From contig JAQJVL010000288.1 of the NCBI GenBank assembly GCA_035578905.1, forward strand, positions 1,054,001 through 1,118,000: 64,000 bases of DNA, in the 5' to 3' direction. This document shows positions 44,560 through 57,654 of this stretch, piece by piece (position 1 is the first letter of the stretch; every line of letters begins with the position of its first letter). Below the pieces are notes generated by a model, which saw only the letters and a program-made list of their open reading frames with translations, made no database searches and had not been told where the DNA came from. A program made the position numbers and the translations under genes. This DNA is from Stictocephala bisonia (taxonomy: Eukaryota; Arthropoda; Insecta; Hemiptera; Membracidae).

Positions 44560-47490
44560 AGGACATCACTTACATCCTACTCCCCAATTCTACATCCTAC
44601 AAACACCTACAACTAATTTTGTCCCGTTCATCCATCCCACAAACACATGCTAGGCCCTACTTGACATTGCCCCACTCCTCCATGCTACAAAAGTTTTAAA
44701 AACTACTGACATTGCTCCGCTTCTGCATCATACAACCAACTACTACTAATTTTGCCACACTCTTCCATCCTAAAAACACCTACTACTGATGTCACATTCC
44801 TCCATCCCAACACCTACTACTTATGTTGTCGCACTTATCCATCAAACAAACATCTACCTCTGTAGTTGGCTCACTCATCCATTCGACAAACACCTAATAG
44901 TGACATTGTACTACTCTTCCATTATAAAAACACATACTACTGCCCAAGTCCAACTCTTTCAATCCTACAAACACATACTACTTATATTCTTACATTGTCA
45001 TACTCTTCCATCCTACAAACACATACTACTGAAATTGTCACACAAATCCTACAAACATAGACAACTGACATTGTTGCTCTCTTACGAACTATGAACATAT
45101 ACTACTGCCATTATCCTCCTCCATCCTACAAACACATACTACTACCGATGTCGCACTCTTTCATCCTGCAAACACATACTACTGGCTTTGTCCTACTCTT
45201 CCATCCAAAAAACACAACCTAAAGACAATTTCTCAATTTTCCATCCCACAAACACATACATCTGCCATTGTCCTCTTCAATTCTACAAACACATAAATCT
45301 GCCATTGTCCTTATCTTCCATCCTACAAACACTTACAACTGACAATGTCCCACTATACCATTCCAGACACACATACATCTGCCATATTCCTTCTCTTCCG
45401 TCCTACAAACACATACATCTGCCATTTTCCTTCCCTTCCATCCTACAAATAAATACATTTGCCATTGTCCTCTTCCATCAATGGCTAATATTCCATCCCA
45501 TCCCACAAACACATACCTCTACCATTGTCCTTCTCTTTCATTCTACAAACTCATACTATTACGATGTTTCACTAGTTCATACCACTGACAATGTCCCACT
45601 CTTCCATCCTACAAACACATACCATTGACGATGTCCCAATCTTACATCGTACAAACACATACTATTGACAATTTCCTACTCTTTCATCTTACAAACACAT
45701 ACTACTGACATTGTCCTACTCTTCCATTCTACATACACAAACTACTGACTATGTCCTACTCTTCCATCCTAAAAACACATACTACTGACAATGTCCTACT
45801 CTTCCATCTTACAAACACATACTACTGACAATATCCTACTCTTCCATCTTACAAACATATACTACTGACAGTCTACTAATATTCAATCCCACAAACTCAT
45901 ACCTCTGCCATTGTCCTTCTCTTTCATCCTACAAACTCATACTATTGACAATGTCCCACTATTTCATCCTTCTCAAAACATACTACTGACAATGTCCCAC
46001 TCTTCCATCCTACAAACACATACTATTGTCATTGTCCTTCTCTTCCATCCCACAAACACTTACCATTGACGATGTCCCAATCTTCCATCCTACAAACACA
46101 TACTACTGACAATGTCCTACTCTTCCATCTTACAAACACATACTACTGGCAATATCCTACTCGTCCATCCTACAAACACATACTACTGACAATGTCCTTC
46201 TCTTCCATCTTACAAACACATACTACTGACAATGTCCAACTCTTCCATCCTACAAACACATACTACTGACAATGTCCTACTCTTCCATCCTACAAACACA
46301 TACTAGTGACAATATCCCACTCTTCCATCCCAAAAACACATACTATTGAAGGACAATTCCTTCTCTTCCATCCTACAAACAAACACATACCATTGATGAT
46401 GTCCCAATCTTCCGTCCTACAAACATATACTACTGACAATTTCCTACTCTTCCATCTTACAAACACATATTACTGACAATGTCCTACTCTTCCATCCTAC
46501 AAACACATACTACTGACAATGTCCAACTCTTCCATCCTTCAAACACATACTACTGACAATGTCCTACTCTTCCATCTTACAAACACATACTACTGACAAT
46601 GTCCAACTCTTCCATCCTACAAACACATGACACATACTACTGACAATGTCCTACTCTTCCATCCTACAAACACATACTAGTGACAATATCTCACTCTTCC
46701 ATCCCAAAAACACATAATATTGAAGGACAATTCCTTCTCTTTTATCCTACAAACAAACACATACCATTGACGATGTCCCAATCTTCCGTACTACAAACAC
46801 ATACTACTGACAACTTCCTACTCTTCCATCTTACAAACACATACTACTGACAATGTCCTACTCTTCCATCTTACAAACACATACTACTGACTATGTCCAA
46901 CTCTTCCATCCTACAAACACATACTACTGACAATGTCCTACTCTTCCATCTTACAAACACATACTACTGACTATGTCCAACTCTTCCATCTTACAAACAC
47001 ATACTACTGACAATGTCCCACTCTTCCATCCCAAAAACACATACTATTGTCATTGTCCTTCTCTTCCATCCCACAAACACTTACCATTGACGATGTCCCA
47101 ATCTTCCATCCTACAAACACATACTACTGACAATGTCCTGCTACTCTTCCATCCTACAAACACATACTACTGGCAATATCCTACTCGTCCATCCTACAAA
47201 CACATACTACTGACAATGTCCTTCTCTTCCATCCTACAAACACATACTACTGACAATGTCCCACTCTTCCATCCTACAAACACATACTGTACTACTGAAA
47301 CGTACTCATAAATCCTATCAGCATATACTAGTGACATAGTCCCACTCTAACAACTATAAACATCTACTACTGACGTTGTCCCATTGATCCATCATACAAC
47401 ACATGCTACTGAAATTGTCACACACTTACAACCTATAAACACCAATAACGTTGTCCCATTGATCCATTCTACAAACATGTGCTGTTTTGT
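44560..47490. repeat. 40-bp minisatellite array (~70 units) with higher-order repeats
   Basis: The unit consensus is catactactgacaatgtcc followed by tactcttccatcctacaaaca. The edges (44560-45900) are more diverged than the centre. Segments at about 46315-46680 and 46682-47050 repeat as blocks of about 367 bp, including the odd gaaggacaattcc variant unit. Open frames across it reflect a stop-poor consensus. Confidence 0.93.
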
Positions 47491-48734
47491 GGATATCTAC
47501 TTAAATATAAATTTTAGTAAGATACATTTTCTATAAAAACTTAGTATTTTATTTATTACTCATATTGTTGTGGAGATTATTATTAATTAGCCTGTATAAT
47601 AGTTACCCTTTATATTTCTTTTACTAAAATACTAACAGTTTCATTAATAAATAATCATAAAGCAAAAATGTAAACAATTGGTATTTGATTGGATCACACG
47701 TGATAACGTATGGTTCGGAGAAGTTGAATCGGCAAGTTTTGGTGGAAGGGGTTGGTTAGACCGTGACGTCACGAAGGGAATCGATTAATTGTTGCTTTGG
47801 TGTGGGAGTGGGAGAGAAATGTGTGGGTGAAGGTCGCTCACTGATGTGATGGGATTCCGTTCTCTCAGATCTGAATCTCCTGAACAGGAGCGGTTAAAAT
47901 ACTTGGCTCCCTATGTAATTCGTGCTGTTTCACAATAATAAAAAACTGAAATGAAAATGTACACTATACTTAGGCAAAACCTTACTTGTGTATTTCAGAG
48001 GCATCAGTCGAGCCTACGACTCTGTACCTGGTGTTGACTTTAGAATTGCTTGTAACTCCTAGTCTTGACTATCAGAAGGCCGGCTGTCCTTTGTCCGTCC
48101 GTCCCCAAACTTGTGTGAGTTGAACGGCGGTGGAAGTTTACTCTATCTCCCCTGCTTTCCCACCAGATTCAGGTTCCTATTATCAATAGCTGACAATCGC
48201 ATTTGGCAGTTGAACATTACTTCGCCTAAAGACGTTTCACGTTTACATTTTTTTAACATGAGTATTTCAAACTTTAACATGCTTTACATGATAAGTGTGA
48301 TTAGAGCCAGTTTTAGTTTATTTAAAACATATATTAAATTAACCCAATATATTTATGAATTCAGCAACATTTGTATTTAAAAAAGAAACAGGAGATACTA
48401 TTTAAATCTGATCTCATGGCCTCTAAACAACTTTGTTCTCTAAAAAAAATAATATATATATATATATTGCTGATTGTTCGTTCATAAATAGAGCTGTTAT
48501 GTTATTTATGGAGAATCAATTCAAATGTGGCGGCAGCGGTAGCAGACTCTCACCGTAAAGGCTACTTGGGAGCTGTGTGTTGTAGAAATTTTAGGAGGTA
48601 GATTTTGTTCTTTCTCCTTCATACCGACACACGGCTTCCGCTCAATGATTACCAACATAAAATCGTCACTACTGAAAAATTACGTGGTAGTTAGAGTTTG
48701 AATGTTGTCAAGGCGAATGGGATAAGTATCACGT
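47491..48734. other. Spacer with possible regulatory words
   Basis: Less AT-rich at 47690-47900, with CACGTG (about 47698) and TGACGTCA (about 47765). No gene seen. Confidence 0.35.
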
Positions 48735-48925
48735 CATTTAGCCGAAAATCACACCAACATAACGTAATTCGGAGTCCACGATAAACTGTTGTCCTACCTA
48801 ATGGACTATTATTAATTTGCAATTTCTAAGGATTAGTCCACCTTAGTTAGTGCCAAAGACTACACTACTTCATCAAAACCCACAACAACCATTCGCAATA
48901 CATATTCTCCCATATTTTTAAGATC
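48735..48925 (+). mobile_element. Diverged SINE body (same family as 42002-42297)
   Basis: Shared words in the same order include aatttctaaggattagtcc(/gg), ccttagttt, cattcgc and atattctcccatat. The tRNA-like head is not clear here. Confidence 0.55.
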
Positions 48926-50022
48926 AACATTTGTCAAATATATTATTGATTTTTTTTCTCCTTTGAAAATATTTATTGAAAAATATGTATCCCTGAAATA
49001 AATTCTTGCTATCCAAACACCCGAGCAAATTTTCAGCTATAAACCATGTAATAGTTCTTAAAAAATACATATAATGTTTATTTAAGATAAACATATTAAC
49101 TGAGATTTTTTACATTTAAAATATTAAGTATAGTATTTGTAAAACTTCTATCTTGAAACAAAATCTAAAAAGAATTTTCAAATAGATCAGGGGTGACCCA
49201 TATAAACGTTTCTATACCTTTAAAATCTTTTGTCATATGTATGCCAATTAAAACCCCATTTTCATATACAAGTAGAGATATTAACCCTCTAAGATCTAAG
49301 AAATTTACTTCGTTTCCAGAAGTTATCTTACATTAAAGTACGATTGGGAATTTCCACTTAAACTAAAACTATTATTTTGTGTAGCTTTAAGTGATACAAC
49401 AAATATATTCAACCATAAACAATCTAAATATATCAAAAACTGTTTAAGATGGAACACTGAAACTCGGTACGAATATTTTATCTAAATACGATACATTTTA
49501 CTGCAAAATTTTAGCCGTCCTTAAAATGCTGGTTAAATTATATTAATTGCTTTTTTAGATATTTAGCAATGCAATTTTTTAATTGTCGCTATTTTGAAAC
49601 GGATTTTTCAAGGAAAACAACATTTTTCAGTAAGACCTGAAATATATCCTATTTAGATCAATTTTATTACCGAGATTTGGTATTTATTTTTAATCAGTTT
49701 AGAGTTATTTAGATTGTTTTAATCACATACACACGCACATACAGAAAACCAATTGATACATGTTATACTGTATATTTGTTAGTATTGACCTACTGAACGA
49801 TGTGATAAAGTTAGTTAAAATGTTTGCGAACACCGTGTATATGATTATAAAGCTTTCCTATAAGATAACTAATTCATAAACAACCGTAATCAACTGATCT
49901 GTTTGACGTTTAAAGATCCGTTCACTCAAAAGATCCGTTCTCCACCCACTCAGCTGCCTGTCGCTTCAGTTTGTGGTCAGTGAGCTGAAGCTGCTCTCAG
50001 CGAGTGTGTCGTGACTGCCAAC
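48926..50022. other. Upstream region of the PHM-like gene
   Basis: AT-rich until about 49900, then a more balanced stretch with TCAGT words (near 49966 and 49978) that fit the arthropod initiator. The 5' UTR presumably starts here; no TATA box is evident. Confidence 0.35.
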
Positions 50023-50145
50023 ATGGCCGACTTTCTCAACCATATGTTTCTAGTGGTGCTGTTGTGCTTGCTGTCTGCTGCATCACTTTATGGATACAAA
50101 GTGGATAGTTACGGACTTCTGATGCCCAATGTCAGGCCAAACATG
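50023..50145 (+). CDS. First coding exon, probable peptidylglycine alpha-hydroxylating monooxygenase
   Basis: ATG at 50023 opens 41 codons ending at a GTGAGT donor in phase 0. Residues 8-22 (MFLVVLLCLLSAASL) form a signal-peptide core. The mature start contains YGLLMPNVRPNM, which resembles the beginning of the PHM catalytic fold, where a (R/L)MPxVxP block precedes the first conserved Cys. PHM is the copper enzyme that starts C-terminal amidation of neuropeptides in secretory granules. The exon is short, so the name is tentative: another secreted protein is possible. Following exons were not found up to 64000, implying a first intron over 13 kb or exons I missed. Confidence 0.5.
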
Positions 50146-52267
50146 GTGAGTTTCTTGAATTAATGTCAATCACAGCAAATTAGGTCGTTGTATGCATGCA
50201 TATGCTATGTTCGGCATTTCATTGTTTATTACTATATTTGTTTTGACATTACTAAAGCAACGTCTATGAGGCATTTTAAAATTAAATTCATCTTTAAAAA
50301 TGTGTTTTTTTATATAGCCATCACAATTTTATTAAGGTAACTGAACTTACCATAAGACATATTTTCTCCACAACTAGTTTTAAAAATTAATTTAATGTTT
50401 TGCCAACTAGGCATAGAATATACAAATATTATAGACCACTTTTATGTTATTTTTTAAATTTATTTTTCCGAACTTCTATAAATTATTCTGATATAGATAG
50501 ACTATTGGTGTGTTTAGATTAAGTTTAGTTTTAAAACATTTGACTTAGCCTATTGTACAAGCATTTATTTAATGGCCAAATAAATATCTTGAATCTTTGT
50601 AGCAAGTTGGGTTAGTTTTTAATTACTATTAAGATCCAGTAATAATATTGTATTCCCTCATTTATAATCTTAATTTTGTGTAAAGTTTAATTCATTCTTT
50701 AGATGCATAAATTTGATCATATCGTATTTTAATTATAATATCTTAATTAACTAATGTTCATCTTCTAAGAAAGTAAATCATGCAGCAGAGTTGAATATAT
50801 TAAAACAAATATTACTACGGACTTTTTCAGAACACAACTGGTTTTTTTAACAGATTTACCATCAGTACTGTTCATACCGGACATATGGTTGGGTAGAAGC
50901 CGTACGCGTTGAGTGGGAGGATGGGCTACCGTTAATGCATACCTATAAATGTCATTTCTTTGGCCTAAGATATATTCAAAGTCGTATATCCTGTCATTTA
51001 AATATACAGTATTCTGTGCTGAATACTTCAGTTGATCAAGTTCCAGACTTATGTGTATTCCCAAGTGGAATGTTCTTATTCAAGATAAGATGCTTGAAAA
51101 GTTATTATTTTTTTATAAAAAAGAGGAGAAAGGGAAATTATCGTTCATGGTATAAAAAGTTGTCTTGCCTATTTTAAGTTTACAGTCTGTTATTTAAATA
51201 TAGGATAGTTTATGTCGAATTGTCCTTAGTTAGTTCGTTTTGAGTCAGTGACGGATTTCATAGTTTTTTACAACAGTGAATGGAAAGTCCCCGATCATTA
51301 AAAGGTATTGTGTTCCTTCGCCTTTAGAGTCAGGACTAAAAGGACTATAATGATCCAGATAAGATGCTCGAACTAAACTTAACGTCTGCTAGCTTAGTGA
51401 ATAGCACGTCTGCTTCATCTGCAGAGGGTCACAAATTCAAATTCTGGCAGGTCCACTTTTTTTTCTTCTTTTTGCTTGAGGGGTATGAACCGTTGTCCTT
51501 AACAAAATTTGTATACTAAGTAAAAAATGCCACTGGCGTAAATAAACGAAATAAGTTTAGTAAAAAATAAATGTTGTACACTAAAAAACTTGGAAAATCC
51601 ACTTTCATTTTTAATGTATAAACAAAGATTAACTAAAATTGTTCTTATATGGATCCGTGAGCTCGTCATAGCGTGTCTTACGAAACGTGGGAAATCCCAA
51701 CACAATCGTCCACTGGAAAGAACAGGTTCTCGTTATAACAATAATTATATTCTAAATTTTCCTTATTTTGCCAAGCAGTAGCGTTACTTTTTGGGATTTA
51801 ATTTGTTTATGTAATCAAATATAAGACATCTTCATAACTTGTTGCTTATTTTAAACTAATAAAAATGGTTTAATTATTACTTGAGCGTAGGCTGGTTATT
51901 AAATAAACGTACCTTATAAACGAGATACTTTAAAATGATTCTAACAAATTTCACATAAAAACGTTATTTCCTAGCAATATTAATACGTTTTATGATTAAT
52001 TAACCCAACACATTTTTCTAGTTACCCACCTAACATGAATGAATTTAGAGTAAATGTGTATTAGAATCATATTGAAAGTGGACAATCAGCAGATGACTTG
52101 ACAAGCAAGTATATATTTAATTTCTTAGAAATGTTATAGCTTGTTTTGCGTATTAAACTGTAATTTATTACTTGTGATTATGTTTATTTTCATTAAAGAT
52201 TTACACTTTAATAACGAATGATTGTTCAAATAGCTCTCAAGTAGACCACCGTGTCGATATAATTATA
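50146..52267. other. Presumed first intron of the PHM-like gene
   Basis: Starts with GTGAGT. Apart from a tRNA-like segment at 51384-51453 I find no element or exon here. Confidence 0.4.
51384..51453 (+). repeat. tRNA-like sequence, pseudogene or SINE head
   Basis: A six-pair acceptor-like stem (gtctgc with gcaggt), a GCT/AGC D-stem and a perfect TCTGC/GCAGA anticodon stem with a 7-base loop can be drawn, but the T stem is broken. A run of eight T's (pol III terminator) begins at 51457. It is probably not a working tRNA. Confidence 0.4.
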
Positions 52268-53195
52268 CAGGGTGGGGCAGAATGGACTCCCTGATTTGAC
52301 AGGTTAATTGTAAAAAAACCATCCAAGATAATTAAAAAAGCTTTTTATTTCTGAAAACTACATATTATGCCATTTCATTTTCATTATGTTTTGAAAATGA
52401 TATCGTCCAGGTGACGACCTTGACGAGCGATGCACATGTTAAGTCGTTCAAAAAAGTTTTCAAAAACTCTGCCCAGCATAGCTGGCTTTATTCCAGCGAT
52501 GACATCAGCAATTGCTTCCTTAAGGGCTTCCAAGGTCCTTGGTCGAACTTTATAAACCTCAGATTTGAGGTGACCCCAAAGAAAATAATCACATGGGCTC
52601 AAATCTGGGGAACGAGGGGGCCATGGAACATCCCCTCGCAACGAGATCAGGCGGCCGGGAAACTGTTCTTGCAGGATTTGGCGTGAACGACGGGCGGTAT
52701 GAGCCGTGGCACCATCCTGTTGAAACCAAAAGGCTTCCATATCATTTTCCTCACCATACTCTTCAATTTTGGGAAATAAAAAGTTCTCCATCATCTCACA
52801 ATAGCACACAGAGTTCACAGTAACAGTTGCACCTTTATATTCAAAAACGTATGGGCCAATAATGCCTATGGAGGACACAGCGCACCAAACTGTCACTTTT
52901 GGTGAATGAAGAGGTCTTTGGTGAAGAGTGTGTGGGTTTTCAGCTGCCCAGTACCGAAAGTTTTGCTTATTTACTGAGCCGGAGAGGTGAAAATGGGCTT
53001 CATCATTAGACCAAAGAATAGTGCCGGCTTGAAAAGAGGCTCATTGCATTGCAAGCATCTGTACGTTTCACCCAGTCTTATGAAATGAAATGGCATAATA
53101 TGCAGTTTTCAGAAATAAAAAGCTTTTTTAATTATCTTGGATGGTTTTTTTACAATTAACCTGTCAAATCAGGGAGTCCATTCTGCCCCACCCTG
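52268..53195 (-). mobile_element. Tc1/mariner-superfamily element (DD41D type), internally deleted
   Basis: TA flanks (52266-52267, 53196-53197) enclose near-perfect inverted repeats of about 115 bp starting CAGGGTGGGGCAGAATGGAC. The transposase lies on the minus strand and lacks its N-terminal third. High arm identity suggests a fairly recent insertion. Confidence 0.88.
52384..53045 (-). pseudogene. Mariner-type transposase, N-terminally deleted
   Basis: The minus strand reads LWSNDEAHFHLSGSVNK (first catalytic Asp, about 53020), then MTVWCAVS, FWFQQDGATAH (second Asp) and SPDLSPCDYFLWG (third Asp). Between the second and third Asp there are 41 residues, the DD41D spacing. The helix-turn-helix DNA-binding domain is missing, because only about 60 bp separate the first Asp block from the right inverted repeat. 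An open stretch of 170 residues ends at 52384. This copy cannot make a working transposase. Confidence 0.88.
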
Positions 53196-53296
53196 TAGTT
53201 ATGTCGATATAACATAATTATAGTTTGCCCCACAATCACAAATGCACTAACTTATAACGGTCTTCAGCTTTATTTACTTTATTTTATCTTGCATCA

Positions 53297-53645
53297 AGAG
53301 TCTGCAGAGGATGTCGGCCTTGTTGGTTTTAATCTCATAAGAACGATGTTGTTTGCGATTCCATATATTTTTTAGTTATTTATTAATCAAAAGTTGTGTC
53401 ACCTAGTTTGATAAATACTGTAGGTTAAAATAAAAACTTCTAACTAAATATTTTCCTATAAAACTGATGACGAATTTATAAAGCAATTCCAAGTAAAATT
53501 TAATTCTAGATAAAATTCAATTTGTTTGAAAAAAATCCGTTTAAAAATAACTGTTCAATTTGGATACGCGAGATCGTATGTCCGGTTCGAAAATAACATT
53601 GTTCTTATGGGATTAAAACCAACAGCCACAGCCTCTGCAGACTCT
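53297..53645. mobile_element. MITE, family M1 copy 2
   Basis: Ends AGAGTCTGCAGAGGATGTCG and the complement of AGAGTCTGCAGAGGCTGTGG match the copy at 32397-32822; TA follows the right end, while the left flank is tc-a. Arms extend about 70 bp with frequent mismatches. Confidence 0.7.
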
Positions 53646-54494
53646 TAATGGATATTGGTCAGTTTTTGAATGATTTAGCTTGTGGATTATGTACAACACG
53701 TAGGAATATAAAAATACTTTTTAATTATACTCAGTTTAATTATATTTAATTTCTTTCTAAGGTATTTGTGATTCATATTTTAGAGCAGTTATCTACATGC
53801 AAGACAACTAATTAGCATTGTACTACACTGAATTATTGTGTTTATTGATACATTTTGAGAGAGTGCCGTCATAATTTAAAATATGACCAGTTATGTTTTG
53901 CAAGTCAGTATTTATTATTCTGACGCCAGTCGTTTCGGGGTTAGCTTATTTAATTTACAGCTGCCAACTGTATAAAAACTGTTATTATGCCCATCCATAC
54001 ACGTACAGTGGAATTGACTCACCCACCCACTTCTTTATTATCCTAAATCGTATTTAGTTAAAAAAAGTCACATAAAATACGTAAGTTCATGTTGGTTGAG
54101 GAATAAAATAAAACATGTGCTTGTTGTAATTTTGGAGAATTTTAGGAGGTGTACGACAAGCCATCCAGACCCGTGAGACATGGGAAAGTGGTTAGGTCCG
54201 TGTTACCCACTAAGGTCGTTACGTGGTCTGACCATGGAACTATAAACTATGGGTCTGACTCGTCGAATTGATAGATCGCCGGACGTTAGGAGCTCAACAG
54301 AATATAATCCAGGGAGAACAAGGTGACGATCGAGGGAAACAGCTGCTATCAGCTGTGTTGGCGTTTGTTATCACTCCTTTTTAGTTTTCAAACAGTTTGT
54401 ATTAGACAAATGGTGATCTGAGAAGTGTTTTTATATTATTAAGGAGTCTCTCCCCTCAAATTCCTTCCGTGGTTACTGTCCAGTTTCTTTGGAG
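53646..54494. other. Spacer, nothing identified
   Basis: About 54140-54380 is less AT-rich and may be an old repeat; no known family was recognised. Confidence 0.35.
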
Positions 54495-54565
54495 CAGTGG
54501 TCTTCGACACTTCAACCCAAGGACCACCGGACACTTAGAAGAACCACAGGTGGGCCATAAGACAT
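54495..54565 (+). mobile_element. Possible hAT end
   Basis: CAGTGGTCTTCGACACTTCA followed by ggaccacc resembles the CAGTGGTTCTCAAACTT ends of Charlie-like hAT elements. No partner end was found. Confidence 0.4.
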
Positions 54566-54738
54566 TGTAGGCAAATTAAATAAAACATAATAGAAAAATT
54601 ATATTTAAAAATTGTATTGACGTTTTAAGAAATTGCAAACAGAAAACAGTAAGTTAGTAGTGTATCACGAATATACAAATGCAATAAAATGATTTGTTGA
54701 CAATATTTGGAGATTTTCAATGCTTCAAGTGTATTAAG

Positions 54739-54800
54739 GAACAAACACAACAACGTTTCGACAGGTAGGCCTATAACAAACTCTTGTCGTCTTCAAGGTA
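54739..54800 (-). ncRNA. Degraded hammerhead-like motif
   Basis: On the minus strand TTGAAGA, a CGACA/TGTCG stem with a long loop, and GAAAC are followed by GTTGTTGTGT. Core position C3 is T and helix I is not convincing. It is related to the motifs at 5896 and 16571 by the CGAAAC..GTGT layout. Confidence 0.35.
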
Positions 54801-55651
54801 TTACTACCTTAGCCTACATTTACAAGTAGTTTTATTTTTTCTCCCTTAATTAGCCCATACTAATTTAAGAAAACAGTAAAAAAACATATGCTTAAAAAGA
54901 CTACGGTTGGCTGTTAAGTAAGTCAAGTGTTCTTGAAAACTATTACACATATCACAATTATACAAAATATAATTCACAATATGGAATACAAAACAAATAA
55001 AAACAATATGAAAATGATCGACAAAACATAGAGTAGATAAACAGAAATATATATAGTAAATAATAAAATGCTTATATCATGACACTCTTTTTGCATCAGC
55101 CACGCCTATTACTTGTACAACACTCACGTTCTATAATTTGGAGTTAAAAGGCGACCAGAAAATGCTCTACCTCTCTGAACTAACCATCTGTTTATTTTAT
55201 TTTTATAAGTACTATATTTATACAAATGAAACTGTCGTAGTTCTTCAGGCATGTTCCTGTACATTGTAAAATGCGTTAGTTATTGAAAATGTTCATGTGA
55301 GTCTAGGGTATTGTATGCCAGTAGTACTTGCGTTTCTTATTTGGTAGTCATGTTTTTTTCATAACATTTTGGAAAAAATTATTGTCTTGCTTGTAAATGA
55401 AGATAATCAAAGTCCTTATGTATAGCTACCAAATACTTTTATGTCGTCAAACACCGCGAAACTTGCAAAATCAAGGTATGCAACATGTACAACTAACTGA
55501 TACGACAAAATACGGTACATTAGCTGCAGTACACAGAAATAATCAGTTGCAAATCATCCGTTACAGCAGATAATAAACATAAAAACAGAATACAAATAAC
55601 AGGCCGCATTGTGAGTTTTCGTCCATGAAAATATCACGCCAATTAATGATA
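54801..55651. other. Spacer, nothing identified
   Basis: AT-rich, without supported gene or element. Confidence 0.4.
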
Positions 55652-56515
55652 CAATATAACCTCGCTTAACCGACGTAAACGTGCGATGATGGCGTCGGAT
55701 AATAGGGAATTGCAATAAAAACGCTAATTTTTGTATAACTAAGTTCATACAAAATAAAACTGTAATTATAGAACACAAAATAAAACTGATAACAATAAGA
55801 TATACAACATAATACAATTTCAGTACAGTATAATGTATAAGTTGCAAAATACAGTTATTTAACAATAATTAAAATGAAAGGTAAATGAATAAAATGTACT
55901 AAATATGAAACTAAACAATTATAAATGAACGTTATACTGATAAAAAATTACTGTACTATTTATTTAATTTAACAAGAGTAATTTAGGATTTTGAAAAAAG
56001 GTGTTTTATTGTTACTTGCTTGCCTGAAGACTGTCGTTTCTTAGCTGCGATATTACGCCATTTCATCATAAAGACAATATCAGAACTGGAAGCTTCATCT
56101 TGCTGCTTCATTCATTCTGCTTTTTTGCTTCATTTAAGCATACATTTCTTAGAAGTAGTATACGCTCCGCTCACACGGTACAGCCCGTAACGTAAGGTCG
56201 GATAGTAAACAACAAAATTACTGTTTCTGCTCATTAAAAAATACAGTAGTTGACCAGTTACTTATTGCTGTATTGCACTGTTACGTAATTCACGTAATAC
56301 AGTACATGTACTACATTACACAATCAAATTCTGTAACAAATTGACCGATTTTTATAAATTAGTGAAATATGAAATAGGCTGATTTGTATAAAAATCAGTT
56401 CCGGTCCCGATTACCTCGGAAAATCAGACGTTTTTTACGGTGGCGATTTCGGGACGGGTATGTCGGTTGAAACGGAATGTCGAATAACAGCATGTCGGAT
56501 AACGAGGCTCTACTG
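55652..56515. mobile_element. Pogo/Tigger-like non-autonomous element
   Basis: TA flanks both sides (55650-55651, 56516-56517). The right terminus, read inward, is CAGTAGAGCCTCGTTATCCG, close to the Tigger/pogo consensus, and the left is CAATATAACCTCGCTTAACC. The second copy of the tcggata word follows in both arms. The interior (864 bp) is AT-rich and non-coding. Confidence 0.7.
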
Positions 56516-56560
56516 TACCATAGGGGTGGAGCTCTGAAGTGAATCTTGGAAATACAAGTA

Positions 56561-56850
56561 GTACCATTGTACGTGTATGGGTGTGTGGGTGGGTTAGTAC
56601 CATTGTACGTGTATGGGTGGGTTAGTACCTTTGTACGTGTATGGGTGGGTTAGTACCTTTGTACGTGTATGGGTCGGCGGGTGGATTAGTAACATTGTGC
56701 GTGTATGAGTGTGTTAGTGCCATTGTACGTGTATTTTAGTACCATTGTACGTGTATGGATGGGCGGGTGGGTTAGTACCATTGTACATGTATGGGTGGGC
56801 GGATAGGTTAGTACCATTGTACGTGAATGGGTGGGTGAGTGGATCAATAC
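56561..56850. repeat. Minisatellite, gtaccattgtacgtgtatggg units
   Basis: About eight units of 26-43 bp vary by the number of gggt/gggc words. A palindromic gtac..gtac is present in each. Related single copies occur near 53990 and 22420. Confidence 0.85.
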
Positions 56851-57654
56851 ATACTCACTGTAGAAAAATCCATTATAGAGGCGGTGCGTTAATTTTTGTA
56901 AATAATGAATTGCAAGCAAGAGTGAGTGAATTTTGTATAGAATGGTTTTATGTTAGGTTTTTGCGCAGCAGCCTCTAGCTAGTGTGAGACTGAGAATTAA
57001 CGAGGGCTTTCCAAAACTCTCTCGGCTGTTCAGAATTTTGACAGTTTAATAAAAACTATTACGTAATGAAACATTACAGACGGGAAAAAATTAAAATATA
57101 GCCTAATATTAATAAATTTCTAATTCTCAGGCGTAAAAGTTTAAATCAGAAACTGTTACTTATTATTTAATTTTTCTAATGTTATCATTAATTATTCTAT
57201 GATATCTTCGGAAAAAATCGTATGTTATCATAGTGATTCTCTCATTATCAACAAATTAGAACAGGGCAAAGAGCAGAAAAAAATTATATTATTATTCATA
57301 GTCTTTTAACTCCACTAATGAATTAGTAATTAATCTATGCGAGTAACTACTCCGCCGTATTTTTAAATTAATCTGTTCCAATGTCCTGATAAAATCGGCC
57401 ATTTAATCAATTAAACTTAAGTAAAAATACAATAAATTTTTTTAGCTTTAGAGATCATACATAAATCATACAGCTAGGCTGTATAAATTTTGGGCTTAGC
57501 AAGTGACGTTATCAGAAAAAGGTATACTTTCAGGCTGGCTTTCTAATTGTAATGAGCTTATAAGCGTTATAGGACGAAGAATCTACACGATTCCATTTCG
57601 ATACTTATATTGAAGGAGCAAAACAGACCACCAGCATGTAAATGGACGTTCGGG
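56851..57654. other. Spacer, nothing identified
   Basis: No supported gene or element. Confidence 0.4.

Noticed and set aside
44789..47311. Several 60-150-codon frames in the 40-bp minisatellite
   Set aside because: All are translations of the same stop-poor repeat cycling through three frames.
44560..47490. CRISPR-like array
   Set aside because: Units are contiguous with no unique spacers, and the genome is eukaryotic.
51384..51453. Functional tRNA-Met (CAT in the anticodon loop)
   Set aside because: The T stem does not pair and loop position 37 is C; a SINE head or pseudogene is more likely.
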